From Candidatus Kuenenia stuttgartensis (lineage in GTDB: Bacteria; Planctomycetota; Planctomycetia; Pirellulales; UBA1268): a DNA stretch of 10,989 nucleotides. Within the stretch, counting starts at the first letter, position 1. Each line of letters starts with the position of its first letter. Location of the stretch: assembly GCA_945876515.1 (NCBI GenBank), contig CAMCPF010000056.1, positions 1-10,989 on the forward strand, in the 5' to 3' direction. Positions 1-6,781 of the stretch are shown in pieces. Under the pieces are notes generated by a model. That model worked only from the letters and a program-made list of their open reading frames with translations. It had not been told where the DNA came from and made no database searches. The position numbers and the translations under genes were made by a program.

Positions 1-445
1 CGGCCATCTCCACCTCCCACAGTCCCCAGGCGGCGTTGCGGCACCGCCAGCCGGACGGTGCCGGCCGGCGCGAACCGCGGGTCGCTTCGGCGAGCTTCTC
101 GACGACCGCGATCCGAATGCCTTCCTCGACGAGCAGGCCACGGTGTTCCGGGCCCATGGTTCCGCTCACGACGACGGTGGCGAGGCCTGGCAGCGCATCG
201 CGTCCACGGGCGAGCAGGCCGCGGAGCCGGCTTCGTGACGCGAGTGCGGCCGGCGGCAACTCGAGTGCGGCGGCACAGCCCGGATGGCGGCCGGCGAGAG
301 CGGCCGCCAGGTCCAGCCTGTCGATCGGTGCCAGCCAGGTGACGGGCAGGTCGGGCCCGCGCACCAGTCCGCTTGGCTCGCTGCGGGTCGTCCGAGGCAC
401 CGTGCCGCAGATCACGAGCGTGGCCCGAGCGTCCGATCCGTGCAT
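1..445 (-). CDS. Hypothetical protein, N-terminal part only (runs off left edge)
   Basis: An open frame starts with ATG at 445 and runs without a stop to the window edge, giving about 148 residues. A strong Shine-Dalgarno stretch (GGGGGAGG, minus strand, 462-455) lies 9 bases before the ATG, which fixes the start. The protein begins MHGSDARATLVICGTVPRTT and later contains LPGLATVVVSGTMGPEHRG, LLVEEGIRIAVVEK and a tail with RRPAPSGW and AAWGLWEVEMA. There is no signal peptide. The alternation of hydrophobic strands and Leu/Arg-rich helices suggests an alpha/beta fold. I do not recognise the family; a sugar-active barrel of the polysaccharide deacetylase type is only a guess. It lies 76 bases downstream of cobA-hemD on the same strand and may be cotranscribed with it. 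Codon use is like that of its neighbours. Confidence 0.7.
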   Translation of the reverse strand, partial: MHGSDARATLVICGTVPRTTRSEPSGLVRGPDLPVTWLAPIDRLDLAAALAGRHPGCAAALELPPAALASRSRLRGLLARGRDALPGLATVVVSGTMGPEHRGLLVEEGIRIAVVEKLAEATRGSRRPAPSGWRCRNAAWGLWEVEMA

Positions 446-521
446 GCCGAGTTTCCTCCCCCGAAGGCCGGCGTCTTCCACCGACGCGCCTCTGGGGTAT
501 CGTCACTCGCACGCCCGCCGC

Positions 522-2135
522 TCAAGGGGCACGGCCGACCACCTTCCCCGCCGGCTGCGACCCTGCCGGTTGCACCGGCTGCGCAGCCCCGGATTCGCCG
601 CCGGCTCCGCAACCCGTGTCGCAGCCCGATCCGCCGATGGCCTCCACGAGCGACGTGGCGGTCGCCGCCGTCGCCTCGGCGGCCGGCTCGAGGCCGAACC
701 GCCGCAGGGTGGCGGACGTGACCGGGCTGATGCTCGCGATCCGCCAGCCCCGGAGCCGCTCGCCGAACAGCCGCACGGCAGCCTCGACGATCGCCCCGCT
801 CGTCACGGTGATCCAGGCGCCCGGCCCCGGCAGCTGCTTCGCGAGCGCGGGCTCCAACGCGGCCAGGGGCTCGCTCGCATAGGCGGCGACCTCATCGACC
901 TCGTGGCCCCGGGCTTCGAGCTCCCGCCGCAAGAGGTCGCGGCCAGCGGCCGCCCGCACGAGGAGAAACCGGCCGCCCCGGGGCTGCTCGGCGAAGGCTG
1001 TGATGAGTCCCTCGGAGCGGAAGTCGCTTGGTACGAGATCGCAGATGTAGCCGGCTGCCTCGAGGCTCGCCCGGGTCGCCGGGCCGATGGCGGCCAGCCG
1101 GACCGTTCCCAGAGCGCGGCCATCCTGCCCCGCGAGCCTCAGCCGGTCGAGAAATCCGCGCACCCCGTTCACGCTGGCGAACACGATCCAGTCGTAGGTG
1201 TCGAGCCGCCGAAGGGCGGCATCGAGCGGCTCCCAACTGGGCGGCGGCCCGATCCCGATCACGGCCGCCGCGATCGGCCGGCCCCCCGCGGCCCGGATCC
1301 GGGCGACGAGTTCGGCCTGCTGGCCGGCGGGCCGGGTGACGATCACCTCGCAGCCGGCGAGCGGCCCGGCCACGGTGGCCGCGACGACAGGACCGACGAT
1401 CAGCACCGCGGGCGACTGCCAGCCGTCTCGCACCGCATCGGCGGCACAGGTGCCCAGAGTCGAGGTGACCCGCCGCTCATCGGGCCACGAGCAGCGGCTC
1501 ACGAGCGCGACGGGCGTGTCGGCGGCCCGGCCGGCCGCGATCAGGTCGCGGGACCAGCCCGCCAGTTGCTCGATTCCCATATAGACGGCCAGGGTGCCGG
1601 GGAGCGCAGCCAACGGACGAAAGTTCACCGGCTCGGTCTTGCCGCGGGCCTCGTGACCCGTGACGAGCGTCAGGCTCGAGGCCACCGCCCGGCTCGTGAG
1701 CGGCGTCACGACGGCGGCGGCCGCCGCGCAGGCTGCCGTCACACCGGGCACGATCTCGACGGCCACCCCCATCCGCCGCAGCGGCTCGAGTTCCTCGGCC
1801 AGCCGCGCGAACACGGTCGGATCTCCCCCTTTGAGCCGCACCACGATCCGCCCGGCCGCGGCGAGCCGCGCGAGCAGCTCACCGGTGGTTCCGCCGGGAT
1901 CGGGATCGCCGAGGTCGCCCCGGTCCACGGCGATCAGTTCGACCCCCGCGGGGATCAGCGCGAGCAGGGCCTGCGGCACCAGGCGGTCATGCACCACGAC
2001 GTCGGCTTGCCGCAGCCGCTCGAGCCCGCGAACCGTGACCAGGTCGGCGGCGCCCGGCCCGGCGCCCACGAACGTGACCATGCCGGGAGTGGGCGGGGAT
2101 TCAGGCGGCACGAGCGGGGCGGGTGGGGGCGTCAC
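522..2135 (-). CDS. cobA-hemD: Fused uroporphyrinogen-III C-methyltransferase / uroporphyrinogen-III synthase (CobA-HemD)
   Basis: A 537-residue two-domain enzyme of tetrapyrrole synthesis. Residues about 19-255 form a SAM-dependent uroporphyrinogen-III methyltransferase (making precorrin-2, toward siroheme or cobalamin): VGAGPGAADLVTVRG near 23-37, RLKGGDPTVFARLAEE near 100-115, the PGVTAA segment near 130-135, and YMG near 185. Residues about 262-500 form uroporphyrinogen-III synthase, which closes and inverts ring D of hydroxymethylbilane, opening with VIVTRPAGQQAELVARI. Residues 500-537 are a low-complexity Gly/Ala/Pro tail containing two cysteines. The second methyltransferase motif is unusual: where relatives usually have GKRxGxHxxxQ, this has a DRGDLGDPDPGGTTGE stretch. 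The frame opens with GTG at 2135. An ATG at 2081 (residue 19) fits the family boundary better, but neither has a clear Shine-Dalgarno site. The gene is divergent from the TPR gene. The cytoplasmic role is established for the family; the start is uncertain. Confidence 0.93.
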   Translation of the reverse strand: MTPPPAPLVPPESPPTPGMVTFVGAGPGAADLVTVRGLERLRQADVVVHDRLVPQALLALIPAGVELIAVDRGDLGDPDPGGTTGELLARLAAAGRIVVRLKGGDPTVFARLAEELEPLRRMGVAVEIVPGVTAACAAAAAVVTPLTSRAVASSLTLVTGHEARGKTEPVNFRPLAALPGTLAVYMGIEQLAGWSRDLIAAGRAADTPVALVSRCSWPDERRVTSTLGTCAADAVRDGWQSPAVLIVGPVVAATVAGPLAGCEVIVTRPAGQQAELVARIRAAGGRPIAAAVIGIGPPPSWEPLDAALRRLDTYDWIVFASVNGVRGFLDRLRLAGQDGRALGTVRLAAIGPATRASLEAAGYICDLVPSDFRSEGLITAFAEQPRGGRFLLVRAAAGRDLLRRELEARGHEVDEVAAYASEPLAALEPALAKQLPGPGAWITVTSGAIVEAAVRLFGERLRGWRIASISPVTSATLRRFGLEPAAEATAATATSLVEAIGGSGCDTGCGAGGESGAAQPVQPAGSQPAGKVVGRAP

Positions 2136-2145
2136 GCGGTGGGGT

Positions 2146-2174
2146 TTGAGGGGACACTCCGGTCAACCTAGACT
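2146..2174 (+). promoter_or_regulatory. Candidate sigma-70-type promoter for the TPR gene
   Basis: TTGAGG (2146-2151) and TAGACT (2169-2174) are separated by exactly 17 bases. Each matches four of six positions of the -35 and -10 consensus. They lie in the divergent spacer between cobA-hemD and the TPR gene and would give a leader of roughly 75 bases. A short GGCC-TTCG-GGCC hairpin (2178-2189) sits just downstream, near the predicted transcript start. In DNA this rich in GC such an AT-containing pair stands out, but planctomycete promoters are poorly defined, so this is a suggestion only. I saw no clear counterpart for cobA-hemD on the other strand. Confidence 0.33.
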
Positions 2175-2254
2175 GCTGGCCTTCGGGCCGTCGAGGCGGC
2201 CCGTGGTTCGCAGGCGGCACCGGCGCGTGTCGTCTTCACGCATCCTCACCGGTC

Positions 2255-3673
2255 ATGGCCAACGAGTCTACCGCGGCAGCCCCCGTTCCCGCCGATCCGG
2301 CCCTCTCCCCCTCGTGGGCGGCCCTGTCGGCGGCGGATCGCTCCCGGCTGATGCAGTGCTTCCGGACGGGCACCCAGGCAGTGGGCAACGCCCAGTACGC
2401 GATCGACATGTTCTCCGCCTGCGTGATCGGCGACCCGGGCAACGCGGTCTTCCTGCAGGCCTTCCTGGCGGCCCTGCGGCGGAAGTTCGGGGCCAAGAAG
2501 AGCGGCACCTTCACCTCGCTGCTCTCGGCCGGCGGCCGAACGGGCATGAAGCGGTCGGCCTCCAACGCTCAGTGGCGGGACGTCATCAAGCAGGGGGTCG
2601 AGATCCTCAAGTCCAACCCGGCCGACCACGCCTGCCTCCTGGCGATGGCCGAGGCCTGCGGCAACCTGATGTTCGTCGAATGCCAGGCGGTCTACCTGCG
2701 GGCCGCCCTCGACGCAAACCCGGCCGACGCCGAGGTCAACCGCCAGTGCGGCCGGTTCGCGGCCAGCCAGGGCAACTTCGATCAGGCGATCGAGTGCTGG
2801 CGGCGGATCGCCCGGATCAAGGGGCTGGCCGAGGAGGCCGAGCGGGAGATCGCCCAGCTCTCCGTGGACAAGACGATCGCAGCCGGCAAGGGGCTCGTGG
2901 GGCGGGCCGGCAACCAGGCGGCAGCCACGGAGCCGGCCAAGGCGGCCGACCGCCGGGCCGAGCTGACGCAGGCGGTGCGCGACAATCCCGCCGACGTCGA
3001 AGGCACGCTGGAGCTGGCCGACCTGTTCGAACAGGATGGCCGGATCGACGACGCCGAGAAGCTGCTGGCCCGGGCGCTGGCCGCTTCGGGCAACGAACTC
3101 AAGGTGCGGGAGCACGTCGAGGATCGCCAGCTTCGCTGGGCCAAGTCCAAGGTGATGATCGCCGAGCAGCGGCTTGCCGCGAGCGACACGCCCGAAAACC
3201 GCGAGACCGTCGAGAAGCTGAAGCGGGCCCAGCTGCGGCAGGAACTCGAGATCTTCGGCGTGCGATGCAGCCGCTATCCCGAGAACCTGACCTGGAAGTA
3301 CGAACTCGCTCTGCGGCTCAAAGCCGCCGGCAAGTTTCCCGAGGCGATCCGCCATTTCCAGGAGGCGCTCAAGGACGTCCGCCGGAAGGGGGCGATCTCG
3401 CTCGAGCTCGGCGAGTGCTTCCAGAGCATCAAGCAGTATCCGCTGGCGATGCAGAACTACGAGGCCGCGGTGGAGGTGCTGACCGACCGGGAACTGGACC
3501 TCCGCAAGCGGGCCCTCTACCGGGCGGGGGTCTTGGCCGCCGGGCTCAAAGACCTCGACGCCGCCCAGAAACACCTGTCGGCCGTGGCCGGCCTGGACTA
3601 CGGTTACCGCGACGTGGCCGAGCGGCTGGACAAACTGCGTTCGGCGAAGGATAACGGTGCATCGGAAGGCTGA
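2255..3673 (+). CDS. Tetratricopeptide-repeat protein
   Basis: A soluble 472-residue protein with no signal peptide or membrane segment, so probably cytoplasmic. TPR-like helical pairs are visible at about residues 121-190 (NPADHACLLAMAEAC, then NPADAEVNRQCGRFAASQ), 244-280 (NPADVEGTLELADLFEQDG, then DDAEKLLARAL), 344-376 (NLTWKYELALRLKAAGKFPE, AIRHFQEALK) and 379-450. A charged helical stretch at about 283-335 may be a coiled coil. The NPAD turns and the alternating Ala/Leu/Tyr spacing are the evidence for TPRs; these repeats mediate protein-protein contacts, and the partner is unknown. The ATG at 2255 has no Shine-Dalgarno site. The N-terminal 110 residues, with a basic patch KKSGTF to MKRSAS, show no repeat. 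rpsT follows after 62 bases on the same strand, so the two may be cotranscribed. A link to ribosome or translation work is only suggested by position. Confidence 0.85.
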   Translation: MANESTAAAPVPADPALSPSWAALSAADRSRLMQCFRTGTQAVGNAQYAIDMFSACVIGDPGNAVFLQAFLAALRRKFGAKKSGTFTSLLSAGGRTGMKRSASNAQWRDVIKQGVEILKSNPADHACLLAMAEACGNLMFVECQAVYLRAALDANPADAEVNRQCGRFAASQGNFDQAIECWRRIARIKGLAEEAEREIAQLSVDKTIAAGKGLVGRAGNQAAATEPAKAADRRAELTQAVRDNPADVEGTLELADLFEQDGRIDDAEKLLARALAASGNELKVREHVEDRQLRWAKSKVMIAEQRLAASDTPENRETVEKLKRAQLRQELEIFGVRCSRYPENLTWKYELALRLKAAGKFPEAIRHFQEALKDVRRKGAISLELGECFQSIKQYPLAMQNYEAAVEVLTDRELDLRKRALYRAGVLAAGLKDLDAAQKHLSAVAGLDYGYRDVAERLDKLRSAKDNGASEG

Positions 3674-3735
3674 GTCGTCGGCCGTGCCGCCAGCCACCGT
3701 CCCCCGCACCGTTCAACCGTTCCCCTGAGGATCCC

Positions 3736-4044
3736 ATGCCCCATTCGGCCAGTGCCAAGAAGCGTCACCGCCAGAACCTCCGCGACCGCGAGCGGAACCG
3801 GCAGGCCAAGTCGGTGATCAAGAACTCGATCCGCAAGGTGCTCGACGCGGTCTCCGCTGGCGACTCCGACCTCGCGCAGGAGCGGCTGCGAGGTGCTGCG
3901 AAGACGGCCGATCGGGCCGCCGCCAAGGGCACCATCCACCGCAATCGCGCCGCCCGCATCAAGTCGCGGCTCTCGTCCCGCGTAAAGGGATTGTCCGCCG
4001 GTGCGGCCCCTGCCGCGAAGAGCCGGAAAACGACCAGCGGCTGA
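3736..4044 (+). CDS. rpsT: 30S ribosomal protein S20
   Basis: A 102-residue, strongly basic protein beginning MPHSASAKKRHRQNLRDRER, the typical S20 opening. It continues with long Lys/Arg/Ala-rich helices (NSIRKVLDAVSAGD, LRGAAKTADRAAAKGTIHRN, RAARIKSRLSSRVKGL) that in S20 bind 16S rRNA in the lower body of the small subunit and help early assembly. It is slightly longer than the usual 85-90 residues because of a C-terminal tail, AGAAPAAKSRKTTSG. The start is supported by TGAGG placed five bases before the ATG. It follows the TPR gene by 62 bases and converges with pyrK. No S20 autoregulatory structure could be recognised in the short leader. Confidence 0.97.
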   Translation: MPHSASAKKRHRQNLRDRERNRQAKSVIKNSIRKVLDAVSAGDSDLAQERLRGAAKTADRAAAKGTIHRNRAARIKSRLSSRVKGLSAGAAPAAKSRKTTSG

Positions 4045-4048
4045 GTCG

Positions 4049-4063
4049 CGGGCGGCTCGCCCG
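4049..4063. terminator. GC-rich hairpin between convergent rpsT and pyrK
   Basis: CGGGCG-GCT-CGCCCG is a perfect six-base-pair stem with a three-base loop, four bases after the rpsT stop and eleven bases past the pyrK stop. Its place between two facing genes fits a shared terminator. Neither side has a run of T, so it is not a standard intrinsic terminator, and a chance GC palindrome in this composition is possible. Confidence 0.3.
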
Positions 4064-4074
4064 GCCGTCTCAGG

Positions 4075-4980
4075 TCACCACACGATGCTCGCCGCATCGA
4101 AGACCGGCCCTTCGACGCACGTCCGCCGGTAATCCCAGCCGCCGTCGGAATCGCGGATCGGGGCGACGCAGGTGAAGCAGATCCCGATGCCGCAGGCCAT
4201 CGGCGTTTCGAGTGAGGCCTCGCAAGGGATCTCGCGGGCAGCCGTCCACCTGGCCACGGCCGCCATCATCGCGTCAGGCCCGCAGGTGGCCACCCGCAGC
4301 GAGTCGGTCGCCCCGAGCTTCCCCGCCCCGGCGAGCGAGTCGAGCAGATCCACGACGGTGCCGTGAACCCCTGCCGTGCCGTCGAGCGTGGCCAGGTGCA
4401 CATCGCAGCCTGCGGCCTCGAAGTCGGCCACGTCGCCAAACACCGCGGCCGTCCGCCCGCCCCAGCAGAACGTGATCCGCTCGGCACGCGGCCGCAGGCG
4501 GGCCGGTGACCCGTAGCGGGCAAGGCCCGACCGCTCGCGGGCCACGGCCAGCAGCGCCGTCTGGCCGATGCCGCCGGCAACGAGCACGAGATGGCCGACC
4601 GGGGGCGGATCGAAGCCGTTGCCGAGCGGCCCCCAGACGGCGAGTTCCTCTCCCGGAGGCAGGCCCGCCAGGGCGGTGGTAAACCTGCCATGCACCGCAT
4701 ACACGAAGTCGACATAGCGAGGGCGGCCGTCAGGCCCGGGAAACACGTCGTACACCGCCAGCGGCCGGGCGAGGAGCGGGTCGGTGCGGCCCGGAATCCG
4801 CAGCATGGCGAACTGGCCGGGCAGTGTGGCCGCGGCCAGCGTCGGCGACTCGACCCGGATCCGCCAGGTGCGATCGGCGATCGGGCGATGGGCGACCACC
4901 GCCACCCGCTCGTGGCACGGGCCCGACGTCGTGTGGCTGGCGGCCGAAGCACCGTGGACTGATGCAGCGTGGGCCATCAT
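4075..4980 (-). CDS. pyrK: Dihydroorotate dehydrogenase electron transfer subunit (PyrK type)
   Basis: An FAD and [2Fe-2S] protein that passes electrons from dihydroorotate dehydrogenase (PyrD) to NAD in pyrimidine synthesis. Counting from the ATG at 4980 (301 residues), the FAD-binding barrel runs to about 122, with ARPLAVYDV near 71-79 and WGPLGNGF near 116-123. The nucleotide-binding domain has AGGIGQTALLAVAR near 135-148 and CGPDAMMAAV near 233-242. The iron-sulfur cysteines are C263, C268, C271 and C288 (Cx4Cx2Cx16C), in the PyrK-like context ETPMACGIGICFTC and CVEGPVFDA. The start at 4980 forms an ATGA overlap with the preceding synthase stop and follows GGGGAGGG; a second ATG at 4977 has better spacing to that site. 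An upstream start at 5016 would lie inside the synthase and is less likely. No pyrD lies in the window, so the partner must be encoded elsewhere. Confidence 0.93.
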   Translation of the reverse strand: MMAHAASVHGASAASHTTSGPCHERVAVVAHRPIADRTWRIRVESPTLAAATLPGQFAMLRIPGRTDPLLARPLAVYDVFPGPDGRPRYVDFVYAVHGRFTTALAGLPPGEELAVWGPLGNGFDPPPVGHLVLVAGGIGQTALLAVARERSGLARYGSPARLRPRAERITFCWGGRTAAVFGDVADFEAAGCDVHLATLDGTAGVHGTVVDLLDSLAGAGKLGATDSLRVATCGPDAMMAAVARWTAAREIPCEASLETPMACGIGICFTCVAPIRDSDGGWDYRRTCVEGPVFDAASIVW

Positions 4981-6254
4981 CCCTCCCCGTCGGGCCGCTT
5001 CTTGGCCGCCCGCCACGTGGAAGCCTTGCCCGCTCGCTTCTTCCGCCGGGGACCGGCCGGAGGACGTCCCCCGGCCCCGCCGCCCGAGTCTCGGTCGCGA
5101 CGGCCCTGCCCGCCGGGTCGGCCGCCCTGCCCTACCGCTCGGCCGCCCTGACCGCCTACGCCGCCACCCGGCCGCCCAGTTGGCCGACGCTCGCCGTCGG
5201 TGCCACCGCCGGGCCGGGGTCCGCCGCGGCCTTGGCCACCCGGCCTTCGCCCCTGTGTTCCATCCGCCCGATCGCGGCCAGCCGGCCTGCGGCCCGGGCC
5301 GCCCGGTCCTCGCCGCGGCGGCCTACCCCGCTCGCCGGCCGGCGGCCCGAGCGGCTCGGAGCCCACGGCAGCCAGCGCATCGCGCCGCAGCGAATCCACC
5401 TCGCTCCAGGCCAACTGCCGCCACTGTCCGGGCAGGAGATTCCCGAGCGACAGCCCGCCCACGGCCACCCGCTTGAGCTGATGCACCTTGTGACCGAGGC
5501 GGGCGAGCATCCGGCGGATCTCGCGGTTCTTGCCCTCGTCGAGCACCATCTCGAGCACCGCGCTCTGCTTGTGCTGCGAGCGGATCGAGACCCGCTTGGC
5601 ATGCACCGCGCCCTCGGCGAGCCGCACGCCCTGGTGAATCTTGTTAAGCAGTTAGGCCGACGGCACGCCTGCCACCTTCACGAGATATTTTTTCTCCACC
5701 CCATACCGCGGATGGGCGAGCAGATTGGCGAGATCACCGTCATTGGTCACGAGGATCAGCCCCTCGCTCATCCGGTCGAGCCGGCCCACCGCGAACAGCC
5801 GCCGCTCGCCGGGAACGAGATCGACCACGCGCGGTCGGCCAGCTGGGTCGAAGTTGGTGGTCACGGTCCCCACCGGCTTGTTGAGCAGATACACGACCCG
5901 CTTCGGATCGGGCAGCCGCTCGCCATCGACGCGGATCTCCTGCGAGCGGGGATCGACCCGCGCGCCGAGTTCGCTCACGACGGTCCGATCGACTTCCACG
6001 CGTCCCGCTGTGATCAGCTCCTCGCAGGCGCGGCGGCTGCCGAGGCCGGCGGCGGCAAGCACCTTCTGGAGCCGCTCCTTGCCGTCATCGGCGAGGCCAG
6101 GTTTGCCTGCCCGCGGCGCGGGCCGCGCGTCGGGCCTGCCGGGCCGGCCGACAGGCCGACCGGCCGCGTGGGGCTTGCCGGCCGGGCGACCAGCGGGACG
6201 AAATCCGCCGGGGCGGTTGGGGCCGTTTGGCCGTGGAGCATTGCGAGGGGGCAT
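4977..6254 (-). pseudogene. rluB: RsuA/RluB-family pseudouridine synthase interrupted by an in-frame TAA
   Basis: Reading from ATG 6254 gives 200 residues, a TAA at 5654-5652, then 224 more residues in the same frame to TGA at 4977. The first part has a Pro/Gly/Arg-rich lead (1-50), an S4 RNA-binding domain (about 58-105: KERLQKVLAAAGLGSRRACE) and the start of the catalytic domain, with GRLDRMSEGLILVTNDG holding the catalytic aspartate at about 160. The part after the stop opens LLNKIHQGVRLAEG and continues EMVLDEGKNREIRRMLARLG and KRVAVGGLSLGNLLPG, the rest of a normal synthase, then a Gly/Arg/Pro-rich tail of about 110 residues. Family members turn uridines of rRNA into pseudouridine. The codon at the stop would normally be Glu-like (GAA to TAA is one base). 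It may be a real nonsense mutation, a base-call error, or read-through. A TTG at 6290 is an alternative start. RluB rather than RsuA is a judgement from the tails. Confidence 0.8.
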
Positions 6255-6362
6255 CGAAACCGTGGGGGAGCGGGGGCGGGCGGAGGGCAATCCGACCGAT
6301 CATACACGCTCCGCTCAACCGCAATCGCCGGCCGTCGTGGCTGGGATCTCGCGGCTGCCTGG

Positions 6363-6668
6363 CTAGCGACGCGAGGGCGACGACCACCACCGCGCCCGGC
6401 GGACCTCGGGGACGGGCTCCGCATAATCGCGGGGGCGGGTGCCGTCCATGATCCCGTATTGCCGAAACGCATAGGGGCCGATGTCGTTCTCCATGAACGG
6501 GTCGAACCGCACGGCCCGCCGCTGCTGGTTGCGGGCCGGCCCCGGCTCGAGCCACTCGGGCTTGCCGAGCGAGGCGCAGCCGCCGGCGAGGCAGGCGGCC
6601 CACACCAGGGCGACCAACACCCGGGCGGAGAATCTGGCACGCGGCGCGAGCGAAAGAGAGACGGTCAC
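6363..6668 (-). CDS. Small putative lipoprotein
   Basis: A 101-residue protein from GTG at 6668. The N-terminus has a positively charged stretch (PRARFSAR), a hydrophobic core (VLVALVWAACLA) and a cysteine in LAGGC at about residue 31, which fits a lipoprotein signal cut before Cys, although Ala at -3 is not the ideal lipobox residue. The mature part is short and polar, with RAVRFDPFMENDIGPYAF, RQYGIMDGTRPRDYAEPVPE and a basic Trp-containing end. Similar short proteins with a FDPxxENDIGP segment occur in planctomycetes as far as I recall; function is unknown. The open frame extends far upstream into manA, but those starts (ATG 6755, or one at 7007) would put 29 or more residues before the signal, so I prefer GTG 6668. 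No good Shine-Dalgarno site is seen. It lies 113 bases downstream of manA and 108 bases before the synthase ATG. Confidence 0.72.
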   Translation of the reverse strand: MTVSLSLAPRARFSARVLVALVWAACLAGGCASLGKPEWLEPGPARNQQRRAVRFDPFMENDIGPYAFRQYGIMDGTRPRDYAEPVPEVRRARWWSSPSRR

Positions 6669-6781
6669 GGGCCTGATCCCGGGGCGGCAGGAAGGGAGCA
6701 AGACTCTAGGAGACCGCCCCGTGCCGCCCAAGGCGGGTTTTCCCGTGGATTTCATGCCTCTCGATCCCGCCCCGGCCGCAG

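Noticed and set aside
36..2171. Very long plus-strand open frame opposite cobA-hemD and the left-edge gene
   Set aside because: It is antisense to two recognisable coding frames, its protein is Arg/Pro/Gly-rich without any family pattern, and high GC produces such frames by chance.
2246..3709. 487-codon minus-strand frame opposite the TPR gene
   Set aside because: It mirrors the TPR coding frame; the plus-strand protein has clear TPR patterns while this one shows none.
5627..5654. A frameshift between the two halves of the pseudouridine synthase
   Set aside because: Counting codons shows both halves are in one frame, separated only by a TAA and nine sense codons before the GTG at 5627.
5652..5654. 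Recoding of the stop as selenocysteine or pyrrolysine
   Set aside because: Those use TGA and TAG, not TAA, and the expected residue here is Glu-like.
6724..6741. CCGCC-CAA-GGCGG followed by GTTTT, like a plus-strand intrinsic terminator
   Set aside because: No plus-strand gene lies upstream of it, and on the minus strand there is no T-run, so it is probably chance.
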